A DNA stretch of 64,000 nucleotides, taken from positions 1,537,001 to 1,601,000 of the forward strand of contig NC_019676.1 of assembly GCF_000316625.1 (NCBI RefSeq), in the 5' to 3' direction. Below the pieces are notes generated by a model, which saw nothing but the letters and a program-made list of their open reading frames with translations, ran no database searches and had not been told where the DNA came from. A program made the position numbers and the translations under genes. Shown piece after piece: positions 1 through 9,175 of this stretch (the stretch's first letter is position 1; each line of letters opens with the position of its first letter). Origin of the DNA: Nostoc sp. PCC 7107. Its GTDB lineage: Bacteria > Cyanobacteriota > Cyanobacteriia > Cyanobacteriales > Nostocaceae.

Positions 1-1400
1 AGTTTACGTAAGTCTGTAGCGTTGACTTGTGTGTGTCCACTAAATTGGCGGAAGTAACTATCTAATAAAGTTGAATTGAGAAATGCTGTTAAACCTCGTG
101 CTAAATCAGGGTTCATTCCCTGACCTTGAGCATGGTAGTAATTTAAGTGGTTTTCTATACCAATGACCAAGGAATCCCCTGGAGAAGACACAGCAGCCAC
201 AACACGACGCTTTTCTTCTTTAGCAGAAAACCGCTTTGTTAAAACATACCAACCCGATGGTACTAACCATTTTGCTGTTTCTGGGTTTTGTGTAATAGCG
301 ATCGCTTTACGAGGATTATTCGGGGGAAAACATACTTTTCCTGCCTTGATAGCTTCTGGATAAATCAATGGCACACTGTTATCATCGCAACAAGTTCTCA
401 ACGCTGATTTGAGCCGAAAATCTACAACTGGCCCCGTCGAAACTTCTAAGCCAAGGTCATCTAAAGTAGATGAAAATTGATTCATTTGCGCTCTCAAATA
501 ATCTTCAAGAGAGTTGGTCACAATATGAATAAAACTTTCAGAATCATGAGTATCAACAACTTGGTTATAAGGAACATACCTCAGTTCTGCAAATTCATCT
601 AACTTGCTTTCAATATTTCTAGTGATTTCTACATTTTTATGTCTAACTTTAGTTTTTATCGCGTGGAAAATAATATTTTCTTGTAATACTTTATCTTCTG
701 TAAAAGCGGCTGAACGACTTTCAAATATATGAATTTTTGCGAGTGCCATAGTTTGCAAAAAAGCTTGCCTAAAAGGTCTAAAATAAAGGCCATTGCAAAA
801 ACTTCTAGGCGTAATAGCAACTATTTCTCCGTTGTCAGACAAATTTAAAACAGTTAGCCAAACAAATGCGCTATATAAATTTACAGTCTCAATTCCTAGT
901 TGTGCCAGGATTTTTCTTTCAATTGATTGGCTATTAATTTTTTTATAAGGTGGGTTAAGAATTGCATGGGTAAAGCTATTAGATGACTGATTAAAAAGTG
1001 GTAAATCTATTTCACTAATATCCTGAATAAAACTTTTTTGATATAAGCAATAATTTGCTATAATTCCGATTTTTTCTAAAGCGATACAACATTCTGTCAG
1101 GCATTGTCTCAAAGATGGGATAAAAGCTGATTCAATTTCATACGCTGTGAGCAAACAACTTTCGACATTGTGAGGATTTGCTAATAGCTGTTCGACCAAT
1201 GCAGCAGTTAACGCACCAACTCCAGCCCCCGGATCTAAAAGACTAATATGACCAGATAAATTGCTGAATTTCCTCGCCATCAACTGTGCAACTGGAGCGG
1301 GAGTGAAAAACTGTCCCAATTCACTGCGCTGTTTTAAATTCAGTTTTGAGGAGAAATGAACCCTTTTAATATCAGTCGAGTCTGTGAGGAATGTCGTCAT
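1..1400 (-). CDS. N6-adenine DNA methyltransferase, Eco57I/PaeR7I-like (partial, runs off left edge)
   Basis: Methylates adenine in a specific DNA site, either as half of a type II restriction-modification system or as an orphan methylase. I translated the minus strand from the ATG at 1398-1400; it stays open to the window edge (about 466 residues). Near residues 28-36 it has the ELGQFFTP motif typical of these enzymes. The SAM-binding motif LLDPGAGVGALTAAL follows, then the catalytic NPPY tetrapeptide in HAILNPPYKK. The last visible part (SGHTQVNATDLR) matches the C-terminal target-recognition region of Eco57I-like methylases, so only the extreme C-terminus is missing. A cognate endonuclease, if any, would lie beyond the left edge. 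Family assignment is firm. The recognition site cannot be read from the sequence. Confidence 0.85.
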   Translation of the reverse strand, partial: MTTFLTDSTDIKRVHFSSKLNLKQRSELGQFFTPAPVAQLMARKFSNLSGHISLLDPGAGVGALTAALVEQLLANPHNVESCLLTAYEIESAFIPSLRQCLTECCIALEKIGIIANYCLYQKSFIQDISEIDLPLFNQSSNSFTHAILNPPYKKINSQSIERKILAQLGIETVNLYSAFVWLTVLNLSDNGEIVAITPRSFCNGLYFRPFRQAFLQTMALAKIHIFESRSAAFTEDKVLQENIIFHAIKTKVRHKNVEITRNIESKLDEFAELRYVPYNQVVDTHDSESFIHIVTNSLEDYLRAQMNQFSSTLDDLGLEVSTGPVVDFRLKSALRTCCDDNSVPLIYPEAIKAGKVCFPPNNPRKAIAITQNPETAKWLVPSGWYVLTKRFSAKEEKRRVVAAVSSPGDSLVIGIENHLNYYHAQGQGMNPDLARGLTAFLNSTLLDSYFRQFSGHTQVNATDLRK

Positions 1401-1812
1401 TTTGATGTGAAAAAAATTAGCTTACTTGCAGGCTACGTTTAATAGCTTCAGATATCCTAAATTTCCTCTTTACTCATTGATAGAAAAAACCAAATATGCG
1501 TAGGGTTAAAAACTCATCTACTTCAGTAATCAAACACATTTTAGTTATATCTCTGAGGTTGACGTAGTGTACTTCACTAACTGGAAATGTGCTTTAAAGG
1601 CTAAACAAAAAAACCGCAGAAATATTTGGAGGGGGTTTGGGTGACGGTTGCGTCCCCCAATCGGGGGGCTTGGGGGAGAATCCCCTAAATCTTGGCTCAG
1701 AAAGACCATGATTAATTTGTACAGTGCGTAAGTCCTTGAGTCATTTAAGTAAATAATATTTTTATATCAAGTATGTAGTTCTAAAAGCGATCGCTTGACA
1801 ACTACTTGACAA
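1401..1812. other. Intergenic region with G/C-block repeat and short tandem duplication
   Basis: No convincing gene. Around 1629-1687 lies a G/C-block repeat of the kind dispersed in Nostoc-type genomes, with a CCCCC-AATC-GGGGG hairpin at 1654-1667. At about 1797-1818 an 11-bp unit (TTGACAACTAC) is tandemly duplicated. The second copy covers the stop codon of the upstream minus-strand gene. Confidence 0.5.
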
Positions 1813-2259
1813 CTACAATAAATTCTGGATGTGGGTTTGAAACCCTTTTAAACCACCATCAATATCCCAACGGCTCTTAAAAGTGGGCAACTCATCTAAT
1901 TTCATCACGTTCCCACCTTCATAGTGCAGAACTGCTGAATAATCAAACATTTTCTCTGCTCTTGCTGATGCTGGTGGATGAACAAAATCAATAGTCCACA
2001 ATACCTCAACTATTCGATAAATATCATAATCACCCTTCCCAGACTCACGTTCAGGTTTGTAATCAAGAATTTTTACTAAATGAGTGACATATCCGCGCTG
2101 TCTGAGCAAAATTAAATCGTCTTTTTCAGGTCTACGGGCATCATCTTCATTATCTCTCCAAGCCAGTTTAAAGAGATCATGGACTTTGCATGGTGAATAC
2201 GCCCAATCACCATCGTCACGTCTCACGTTTTTAGTCCATTTCAAAAGATGTAAATCCAT
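1813..2259 (-). CDS. Hypothetical protein, possible EVE/PUA-like fold
   Basis: I do not recognise this 148-residue protein with certainty. It is soluble and charged, with no signal peptide or membrane segment. The stretch DDLILLRQRGYVTHLVKILD (residues 47-66), followed by YRIVEVLW, has the strand pattern of small EVE/PUA-like domains that read modified nucleic acid. That is a weak resemblance, not an assignment. It lies on the same strand as the methyltransferase 412 bp downstream and between it and thiC, so a role linked to DNA modification is possible but unproven. The start ATG at 2259 is the only in-frame candidate near the ORF start. Confidence 0.6.
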   Translation of the reverse strand: MDLHLLKWTKNVRRDDGDWAYSPCKVHDLFKLAWRDNEDDARRPEKDDLILLRQRGYVTHLVKILDYKPERESGKGDYDIYRIVEVLWTIDFVHPPASARAEKMFDYSAVLHYEGGNVMKLDELPTFKSRWDIDGGLKGFQTHIQNLL

Positions 2260-2341
2260 GTTACTGATCCAGTAGGTTGATGACTATATTGAAATATCAC
2301 TTTGCTTTCAGCTATAGTTATTCACTACTTTATAATTCCCA

Positions 2342-2378
2342 AAACATCGTTACTAGGTTCAACCCAATAACGATGTTT
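2342..2378 (-). terminator. Hairpin downstream of thiC
   Basis: An 11-bp perfect inverted repeat (AAACATCGTTA at 2342-2352 and TAACGATGTTT at 2368-2378) with a 15-nt loop lies 14 bp past the thiC stop. On the minus strand only a short TTTT follows, so it is a plausible but not ideal intrinsic terminator. Confidence 0.5.
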
Positions 2379-2391
2379 CACGAAACTTATC

Positions 2392-3777
<1,386 letters not shown>

Positions 3778-3787
3778 TCAATAAACA

Positions 3788-3865
3788 GCTTCCCTCCGCT
3801 GGTATTACCCAGACTCAGGTGTTAAGGGTGTGATCTCAGCCTGATGATTTAGGCACCCCTAGCAT
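3788..3865 (-). promoter_or_regulatory. TPP riboswitch (THI element) controlling thiC
   Basis: Read on the minus strand, the thiC leader holds the conserved THI-box elements in order: GGGGTGCC, then CTGAGATCACACCCTT, then ACCTGA, then CTGGGTAATACCAGCGGAGG and AAGCTG. It ends about 22 bp before the thiC ATG, which fits control of translation initiation. TPP sensing by this element class is established knowledge. Its presence here is read directly from the sequence. Confidence 0.95.
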
Positions 3866-3987
3866 GGATGTAGATTGTATCACCTTGTTTAGGGTGGAGA
3901 GCAAGGAAGTTAACAATTTATGAGGTATGGGGGAGTGCGATCGCTATAATAATTTTGTAATGAAGTATCAAGAGGCGACGCTGAAGG

Positions 3988-5127
3988 ATGAACACAATTG
4001 AACCAAATAGCGACGCGCAGAGTTTACAAGGTTTTATGGATAAAGCAACTTTAACTAAAAGTCCAGAAAATTGGGAAGATGAGGGAGATGAAATACTTCC
4101 ATTTCAATACTCCATTACTAGTTATGGAGCAGATTACCCTGTTGATGGCCTTGTAAAACGATTAGAAAACGGCAGTATATACATCCCTTCACTTCAACGT
4201 CATTATGTATGGAAGTTGGAGCAAGCTTCACGTTTTATAGAATCACTTTTACTTGGACTACCGGTTCCAGGTATCTTTTTATCAAAAGAAAAAGAAACGC
4301 AAAAACTGTTAGTGATTGATGGCCAACAAAGATTGCGTACTCTTCAATATTTTTATGTTGGAGTATTTCAAGTTAATGGTAAAGATAAAGAGTTTGCTCT
4401 TAAAGGTGTACAACCTCAATTTGAGGAACTAACATACCAGTCCTTATCTGATGAAGATCGCCGTAGATTAGATGATTCAATCATACACGCAACAATCGTC
4501 AACCAAGATGAACCCTCTGAAGATGACAGTAGTATTTACCATATTTTTCAAAGATTGAATACAGGTGGTACAACTTTAGAGTCCCAAGAAATTCGTTCTT
4601 CTATTTATCATGGAGAATTTAATGACTTGTTAAAGCAACTTAATAATAATTCTGCTTGGCGCTCCATATATGGTAAAAATGACAAAAATATAAGAATGAG
4701 GGATGAAGAACTTATCCTTCGTTTTCTTGCACTTTATTTTAAAGGTAATGAATACAAAAGACCATTAAAAGAATTTCTTAATAAATTTATGGGAAAAAAT
4801 AGACATCTTAAATACTATTCTGGAGAAAAAATTAGAGATGTATTTGAAACAACAATCAATAAAATTTATCAATGTATTGGTACTAGAGCTTTTAAACCTA
4901 AAAGAACGCTAAACGCTTCTGTATTTGATGCCGTTATGATAGGCGTTGCTCGTCGGCTCGAAAAATCTGATATCAATGACTGTGAACAATTAAAATTACA
5001 ATATACAAATCTTTTAGAAGATCCAAGTTTTCTAGAAGTAACTGTAAAGACTGCACGTACTTCTGAGGAAGAAAACGTAAAAGAGAGAATAGAAAAAGCT
5101 ATAAATGCTTTTGCTGAAATAGAATGA
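3988..5127 (+). CDS. DUF262 (GmrSD-like N-terminal domain) protein
   Basis: 379 residues. The DUF262/ParB-like fold is recognised by YIPSLQRHYVW (residues 65-75) and the nucleotide-handling signature VIDGQQRLRTLQ (109-120, DGQQR at 111-115). An Asn/Gly-rich FQRLNTGGTTL segment near residue 188 is also typical. In GmrSD-type enzymes this domain couples NTP hydrolysis to nicking of modified phage DNA, but the HNH/DUF1524 nuclease half is absent here. Instead the stop overlaps the start of a HEPN gene (ATGA at 5124-5127), so the two are translationally coupled. No HIP1 site occurs in the pair, unlike flanking genes, which is consistent with horizontal gain. A defence role is inferred. Confidence 0.85.
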   Translation: MNTIEPNSDAQSLQGFMDKATLTKSPENWEDEGDEILPFQYSITSYGADYPVDGLVKRLENGSIYIPSLQRHYVWKLEQASRFIESLLLGLPVPGIFLSKEKETQKLLVIDGQQRLRTLQYFYVGVFQVNGKDKEFALKGVQPQFEELTYQSLSDEDRRRLDDSIIHATIVNQDEPSEDDSSIYHIFQRLNTGGTTLESQEIRSSIYHGEFNDLLKQLNNNSAWRSIYGKNDKNIRMRDEELILRFLALYFKGNEYKRPLKEFLNKFMGKNRHLKYYSGEKIRDVFETTINKIYQCIGTRAFKPKRTLNASVFDAVMIGVARRLEKSDINDCEQLKLQYTNLLEDPSFLEVTVKTARTSEEENVKERIEKAINAFAEIE

Positions 5128-5588
5128 AAAATCGTGAGGTGATGCGGGCTAAACAAAAACTGGATAACCTATTTGAAAAAGTTAATCATTTACCAGATGA
5201 CAATGAGCTTAAAGCACATTGGGCAAGATATTTATGTATATTAGTTTCAGGCTTTATAGAAAATTCAGTACGTGCAATATATAGTCAATATGCAAAAAAT
5301 AAGGCCATTCCAAATATAGCTAATTTTGTAGAACGTAAATTAGATGATTTACAAAACCCTAAAATGGAAAAAATACTTCAGTTAACAGGAGCATTTAGCC
5401 TACAATGGGAATCCAATCTGAGAAAAGCTACTGAAGGTGAATTAAAAGACGCAATTGATAGTATTGTTGCTAACAGAAATAATATTGCACATGGTCAAGA
5501 TGTTGGTATCACGTATGCAACAATAAAAGACTATTATGAAAAAGCATTTAAAGTGATTCAAATGATTGAAAATCAATGTAACCCTTAG
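5124..5588 (+). CDS. HEPN-domain protein (RiboL-PSP/MAE_28990-like)
   Basis: 154 residues, all-alpha and lysine-rich. The HEPN catalytic motif RX4H is present as RNNIAH (Arg118, His123), in the arrangement used by HEPN ribonucleases of toxin and abortive-infection systems. The N-terminal helix pair (residues 1-60, with ARYLCILVSGFIENSVR) resembles the RiboL-PSP/MAE_28990 subfamily. Its ATG overlaps the DUF262 stop, so the two proteins are probably made together and may form a complex. Metal-independent RNase activity is inferred from the intact motif. What triggers it, and whether DUF262 is sensor, antitoxin or partner, is unknown. Confidence 0.8.
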   Translation: MKNREVMRAKQKLDNLFEKVNHLPDDNELKAHWARYLCILVSGFIENSVRAIYSQYAKNKAIPNIANFVERKLDDLQNPKMEKILQLTGAFSLQWESNLRKATEGELKDAIDSIVANRNNIAHGQDVGITYATIKDYYEKAFKVIQMIENQCNP

Positions 5589-5656
5589 TATGATTATACA
5601 TATTAAAACAATTTAAAATATTAAATACGATAATTATTAATGTATTGTTGATGCTT

Positions 5657-6567
5657 AGAGGCTATTTATAAAGTAAATCTAAAAGCGAAAAGAAAAGAGT
5701 TATGACAACGATAAGATACATTAAACGTAGTGTATTTACATAGTTAGGTATGGCGCGAAAGTCTTACCCCACAGACTTAACAGATATGGAGTGGGAAATC
5801 CTAGCCCCCTTGATTCCACCAGCGAAAGAAGGAGGACACCCGCGCACAACTGATATGCGGGAGGTATGCAACGCTATCTACTATCACCTGAAGACAGGAT
5901 GCCAATGGAATATGCTTCCGGGAGACTTCCCGCCCAGCTCAACTGTATACAACTACTACCGCAAATGGCAGCGCAAAGGGGTATGGGAAAAATTAAACCA
6001 TTCATTACGCGGTCAGGTTCGCTTAAAATTAGGTAAATCAACACAACCCAGCGCCCTCGCCGCAGACAGTCAGTCAGTTAAAACTGACCAAAAAAGGGGG
6101 ATGTGTACGGTTTTGATGGCGGTAAAAAGGTAAAAGGGCGAAAGCGACAGACTTTGGTTGATAGCCTGGGATTATTGTTGAAAGTGGTTGTAAGTGAAGC
6201 AAATGCCCCAGAGCGAGTGCTTGCTGCCTATGCTTTGATGGAATTGTTAGAGGAGCGTCCTGAATTACTTGAGAAAGTTGAAGTTTTATGGGTTGATTCC
6301 GGTTATGACGGTGATAAGTTTGCTCTTTGTGTTTGGTTGATGATCCAAGCTCATGTTGAAGTCATACGGCGTACCGAGTCAGAATTTCAGGTTTTACCGA
6401 AACGTTGGGTAGTCGAAAGAACATTTGGGTGGTTTAACCAATATCATCGTCTCAGCAAAGATTATGAGCGCCTACCCGAAATGAGTGAAGCTGCTATATA
6501 TGCTGTTATGACTCGGATTATGTTGCGTCGTCTTGTCGTCTAAAGATTTACTTTATAAATAGTCTCT
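5657..6567 (+). mobile_element. Complete IS5-family insertion sequence (IS427-like), 911 bp
   Basis: Bounded by near-perfect 24-bp terminal inverted repeats at 5657-5680 and 6544-6567. They match at 23 of 24 positions; the left reads AGAGGCTATTTATAAAG and the right complement AGAGACTATTTATAAAG. Between them are two overlapping transposase frames. I see no convincing target-site duplication at either end. The insertion lies between the HEPN gene and a pseudouridine synthase and breaks no recognisable gene. With intact termini and an intact catalytic triad it may still be active. Confidence 0.9.
5750..6543 (+). CDS. IS5-family transposase, made by -1 frameshift of two frames
   Basis: Two overlapping frames (5750-6133 and a second entered at about 6090) encode one transposase of roughly 264 residues. 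The slippery run AAAAAAG at 6090-6096 lets a ribosome shift -1 from ...SVKTDQK into KGDVYGFDGGKKVKGRKR, the conserved IS5 block. The DDE triad is visible: Asp in ALAADSQSVKT (first frame), Asp in VLWVDSGYDGDKF, and Glu in WVVERTFGWFNQYHRLSKDY (second frame). The N-terminal YPTDLTDMEWEILAPLIPP is the usual DUF4096 start. Programmed frameshifting on A6G is typical of the IS427 subgroup, so this is probably functional, not broken. Confidence 0.88.
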
Positions 6568-6782
6568 GAAAGCGATCGCACCTCACCTTTCTAAACGCCA
6601 GAAATTTTTGGGCGATCGCCTTATTGAAATCTCATTCGCCGACAAATCTTAGAGTTAAGCATAATCAACTCATCTGTATCTGGTTTTTATTAAAATTTCC
6701 AAATTTTTGCATAATTTAACTCAGTTAACTCTGTTAAGTCTAAATGGAGAATTCTAGGAGTATAAAAAATAGACAATATCTA

Positions 6783-7412
6783 ATGACCAATAGCTTTCGG
6801 TATCTAATTTTTCATAAACCTTACGGTGTTCTCTGTCAATTTACTCAGGAAACACCTAACCATAGCACTCTCAAAGATTATATCGATGTGCCTGATGTCT
6901 ATGCGGTAGGGCGCTTGGACTGGGACAGTGAAGGGTTATTACTGTTGACAAACGATGGCAAATTGCAACATCGGCTGTCTGATCCGCGTTTTGGACATCA
7001 GCGAAGTTACTGGGTACAAGTAGAGCGGATTCCCGATGCAGATGCTATAACCAAATTGCAAACGGGTGTAGAAATCAAAGATTACCGCACTCGCCCGGCA
7101 AAAGTGAGACTGTTACCCGAAGATCCACCAGTGGGCGAGCGCCACCCACCCATCAGATTTCGCAAAAATGTGCCGACAGCTTGGCTAGAAATGGCTTTGA
7201 CAGAAGGCAAAAATCGTCAAGTGCGGCGGATGACTGCGGCTGTAGGGTTTCCCACTTTGCGACTCATCAGGGTGAGTATAGCCCATCTTAATTTGGATGG
7301 ACTACAACTAGGCCAGTGGCGCGAGTTGAGTGTATCGGAACTCAAATTGCTGCATAACTTACCGAACAAATCTTCAGCATCTAGAACTAAGCAGCCTAAA
7401 TTTTCTGAGTGA
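6783..7412 (+). CDS. rluE: 23S rRNA pseudouridine synthase, RsuA/RluE family
   Basis: Isomerises a specific uridine in large-subunit rRNA. The catalytic motif is GRLDWDSEGLLLLTNDG, with the nucleophilic Asp in RLD. It is preceded by YLIFHKPYGVLCQFTQE and followed by KNRQVRRMTAAVGFPTLRLIR, the RluE/RsuA C-terminal signature. There is no S4 domain, as in E. coli RluE. I prefer ATG 6783 (209 residues, MTNSFRYLIFHKP). An in-frame ATG at 6744 would add 13 unconserved residues, and neither start has a clear ribosome binding site. It stands alone downstream of the IS element. Family is certain; which uridine is modified is inferred from the RluE-like sequence. Confidence 0.88.
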   Translation: MTNSFRYLIFHKPYGVLCQFTQETPNHSTLKDYIDVPDVYAVGRLDWDSEGLLLLTNDGKLQHRLSDPRFGHQRSYWVQVERIPDADAITKLQTGVEIKDYRTRPAKVRLLPEDPPVGERHPPIRFRKNVPTAWLEMALTEGKNRQVRRMTAAVGFPTLRLIRVSIAHLNLDGLQLGQWRELSVSELKLLHNLPNKSSASRTKQPKFSE

Positions 7413-7593
7413 ATAAATTTTTTGGGTCAATTAATCAATAGATGTAAATAAACGTGATGAATAATCTGTGGGTGTTAGCTATCAATGGAAAGCATTAAAC
7501 ACTGGGAATGAATCTTTTTGGCTGTAATTGGTTAAATGTAATCAAAAAAAGTATAATAAGTTTTTTTTATTCCCTATTAATGAGTTTTAGCCT

Positions 7594-8940
7594 GTGAGTA
7601 CAATTTTACGTCTTATGAGCTTGAATCAGCGATCGCTCTGGCATCAAACCCACCAACAACAAGATACCTTGTCAGCACCTCCGGCTCGCTTGGAACTTGT
7701 GCCTGAACGAACCTCAGATTTAGAACTGTACACGGCAGAAATGCTACGGCGTACACAAGCAGAACTCCAGTGGTATCGAAACCTCTATGAAAATACACCG
7801 ACGATTTACCTGAGTTTGAATGCAGCAGGAATAATTGTGTCTGTAAACCAGTTCGGCGCTAACTGTCTGGGTTACACACCTGAACAATTAATCAAAACTC
7901 CTGTGTTTAGTTTGTTTGAGCCAATAGACAAGGAAAAACTATCTGAGGTATTCATTAAGCTTTGCAGTGCTGCTCAACCCGATGAATCTATTAATGGAGA
8001 ATATCGCCTAAACTGCCCTGATAGTAAGATTACATGGGTCAAAACTACAGTCCAGATATCGCCTGATCAAGACTCTCATGAGAAGAGTCCGGTGATTCTG
8101 ATGGTGTGTCAAGACATCACCACTTACAAGCAAAAAGAAGTTAGCCAACAAACTAGCCAAACTACAATGCAGACTCAGTTGGCAGAAATGGAAAGCCTCA
8201 GTCGCCTCACAGAAGAATTTCTCAGTACAGTCTCCCATGAACTCCGTACACCATTGACAAATATGAAAATGGCGATTCAAATGCTAGGAATTGCCCTACA
8301 CAAAGAACAAAATTTTTTGTTGGAAATGGCCAAGCCAGCAGCAGAACGCTCAAAAGCATCTCGCTATTTTGAAATTCTAGATAACGAGTGCGATCGCGAA
8401 ATCAACCTGATTAATAACTTTCTCGATTTAAAACGGTTAGATAGCAGTGCGAAACCTTGGGTATTAGAAACTATTCAAGTCCAACAATGGCTGTGGCGGG
8501 TTGTAGAGTTATTTCAAGCACGTAATCGCGCTATATGTAAGCAAAGGGTAATTTTAAGTATCATACCTAATCTTCCGCCACTGGCTTGCGACCCTTTTAG
8601 CCTAGAGCGTATCTTCATAGAACTGCTAACTAACGCCTGTAAATTTAGCCCGTCGGAGAGTGAAATCACTATTTCCACCCAATTAAACTCACAAAATATC
8701 CAATTCCATGTGATCAATTCGGGTGTAGAAATTTCCAGTTCAGAATTAACACATATTTTTGAAAAATTCTACCGGATTCCTAGTAATGATCCGTGGAAGC
8801 AAGGTGGCACAGGATTAGGACTGGCATTAGTTCAAAAATTAATTAAGCAATTAGGAGGAACAATAGAGGTAGAAAGTGGGTCAAATCTTACCTGTTTTAC
8901 CATCCAATTACCATTGCATCGTCAAGTAAGTAAAAAGTAA
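7594..8940 (+). CDS. PAS-domain sensor histidine kinase
   Basis: 448 residues, cytoplasmic (no membrane segments). A short N-terminal coiled region leads to a PAS domain (about residues 60-180, TPTIYLSLNAAGIIVSVNQF) with a PAC-like end (VCQDITTYKQKE). The HisKA dimerisation helix carries phospho-acceptor His215 in STVSHELRTPLTN. The HATPase_c domain has the N-box ELLTNACKFSP and the G-box GGTGLGLALVQKL, so it looks catalytically intact. A GTG start at 7594 is assumed; ATG 7615 is an alternative. No response regulator is adjacent, so the partner and signal are unknown. Confidence 0.88.
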   Translation: MSTILRLMSLNQRSLWHQTHQQQDTLSAPPARLELVPERTSDLELYTAEMLRRTQAELQWYRNLYENTPTIYLSLNAAGIIVSVNQFGANCLGYTPEQLIKTPVFSLFEPIDKEKLSEVFIKLCSAAQPDESINGEYRLNCPDSKITWVKTTVQISPDQDSHEKSPVILMVCQDITTYKQKEVSQQTSQTTMQTQLAEMESLSRLTEEFLSTVSHELRTPLTNMKMAIQMLGIALHKEQNFLLEMAKPAAERSKASRYFEILDNECDREINLINNFLDLKRLDSSAKPWVLETIQVQQWLWRVVELFQARNRAICKQRVILSIIPNLPPLACDPFSLERIFIELLTNACKFSPSESEITISTQLNSQNIQFHVINSGVEISSSELTHIFEKFYRIPSNDPWKQGGTGLGLALVQKLIKQLGGTIEVESGSNLTCFTIQLPLHRQVSKK

Positions 8941-9175
8941 AAAGAAAATTTATGAGCAAAGTCAATATTGCTTATGATATTTGATCAGCAAAAATTTATT
9001 TGCCGTTATCTCAAATATTTAGCTAATATGCGTCACAATTAATACTGCCACCAACATTCACTGGTGCAACCACAATCTCTTGTAGGTCTACTGTAGGCAG
9101 GGGCAACTAAATTGTGGCACTTTGGATATTAGTGGCTAGAAGCACCTTGGAACGGGAATATAAGGAACTTCCACT

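Noticed and set aside
1654-1667. CCCCC/GGGGG hairpin as a terminator of the 148-residue gene
   Set aside because: No T-run follows on the minus strand, and the surrounding G/C blocks look like a dispersed repeat.
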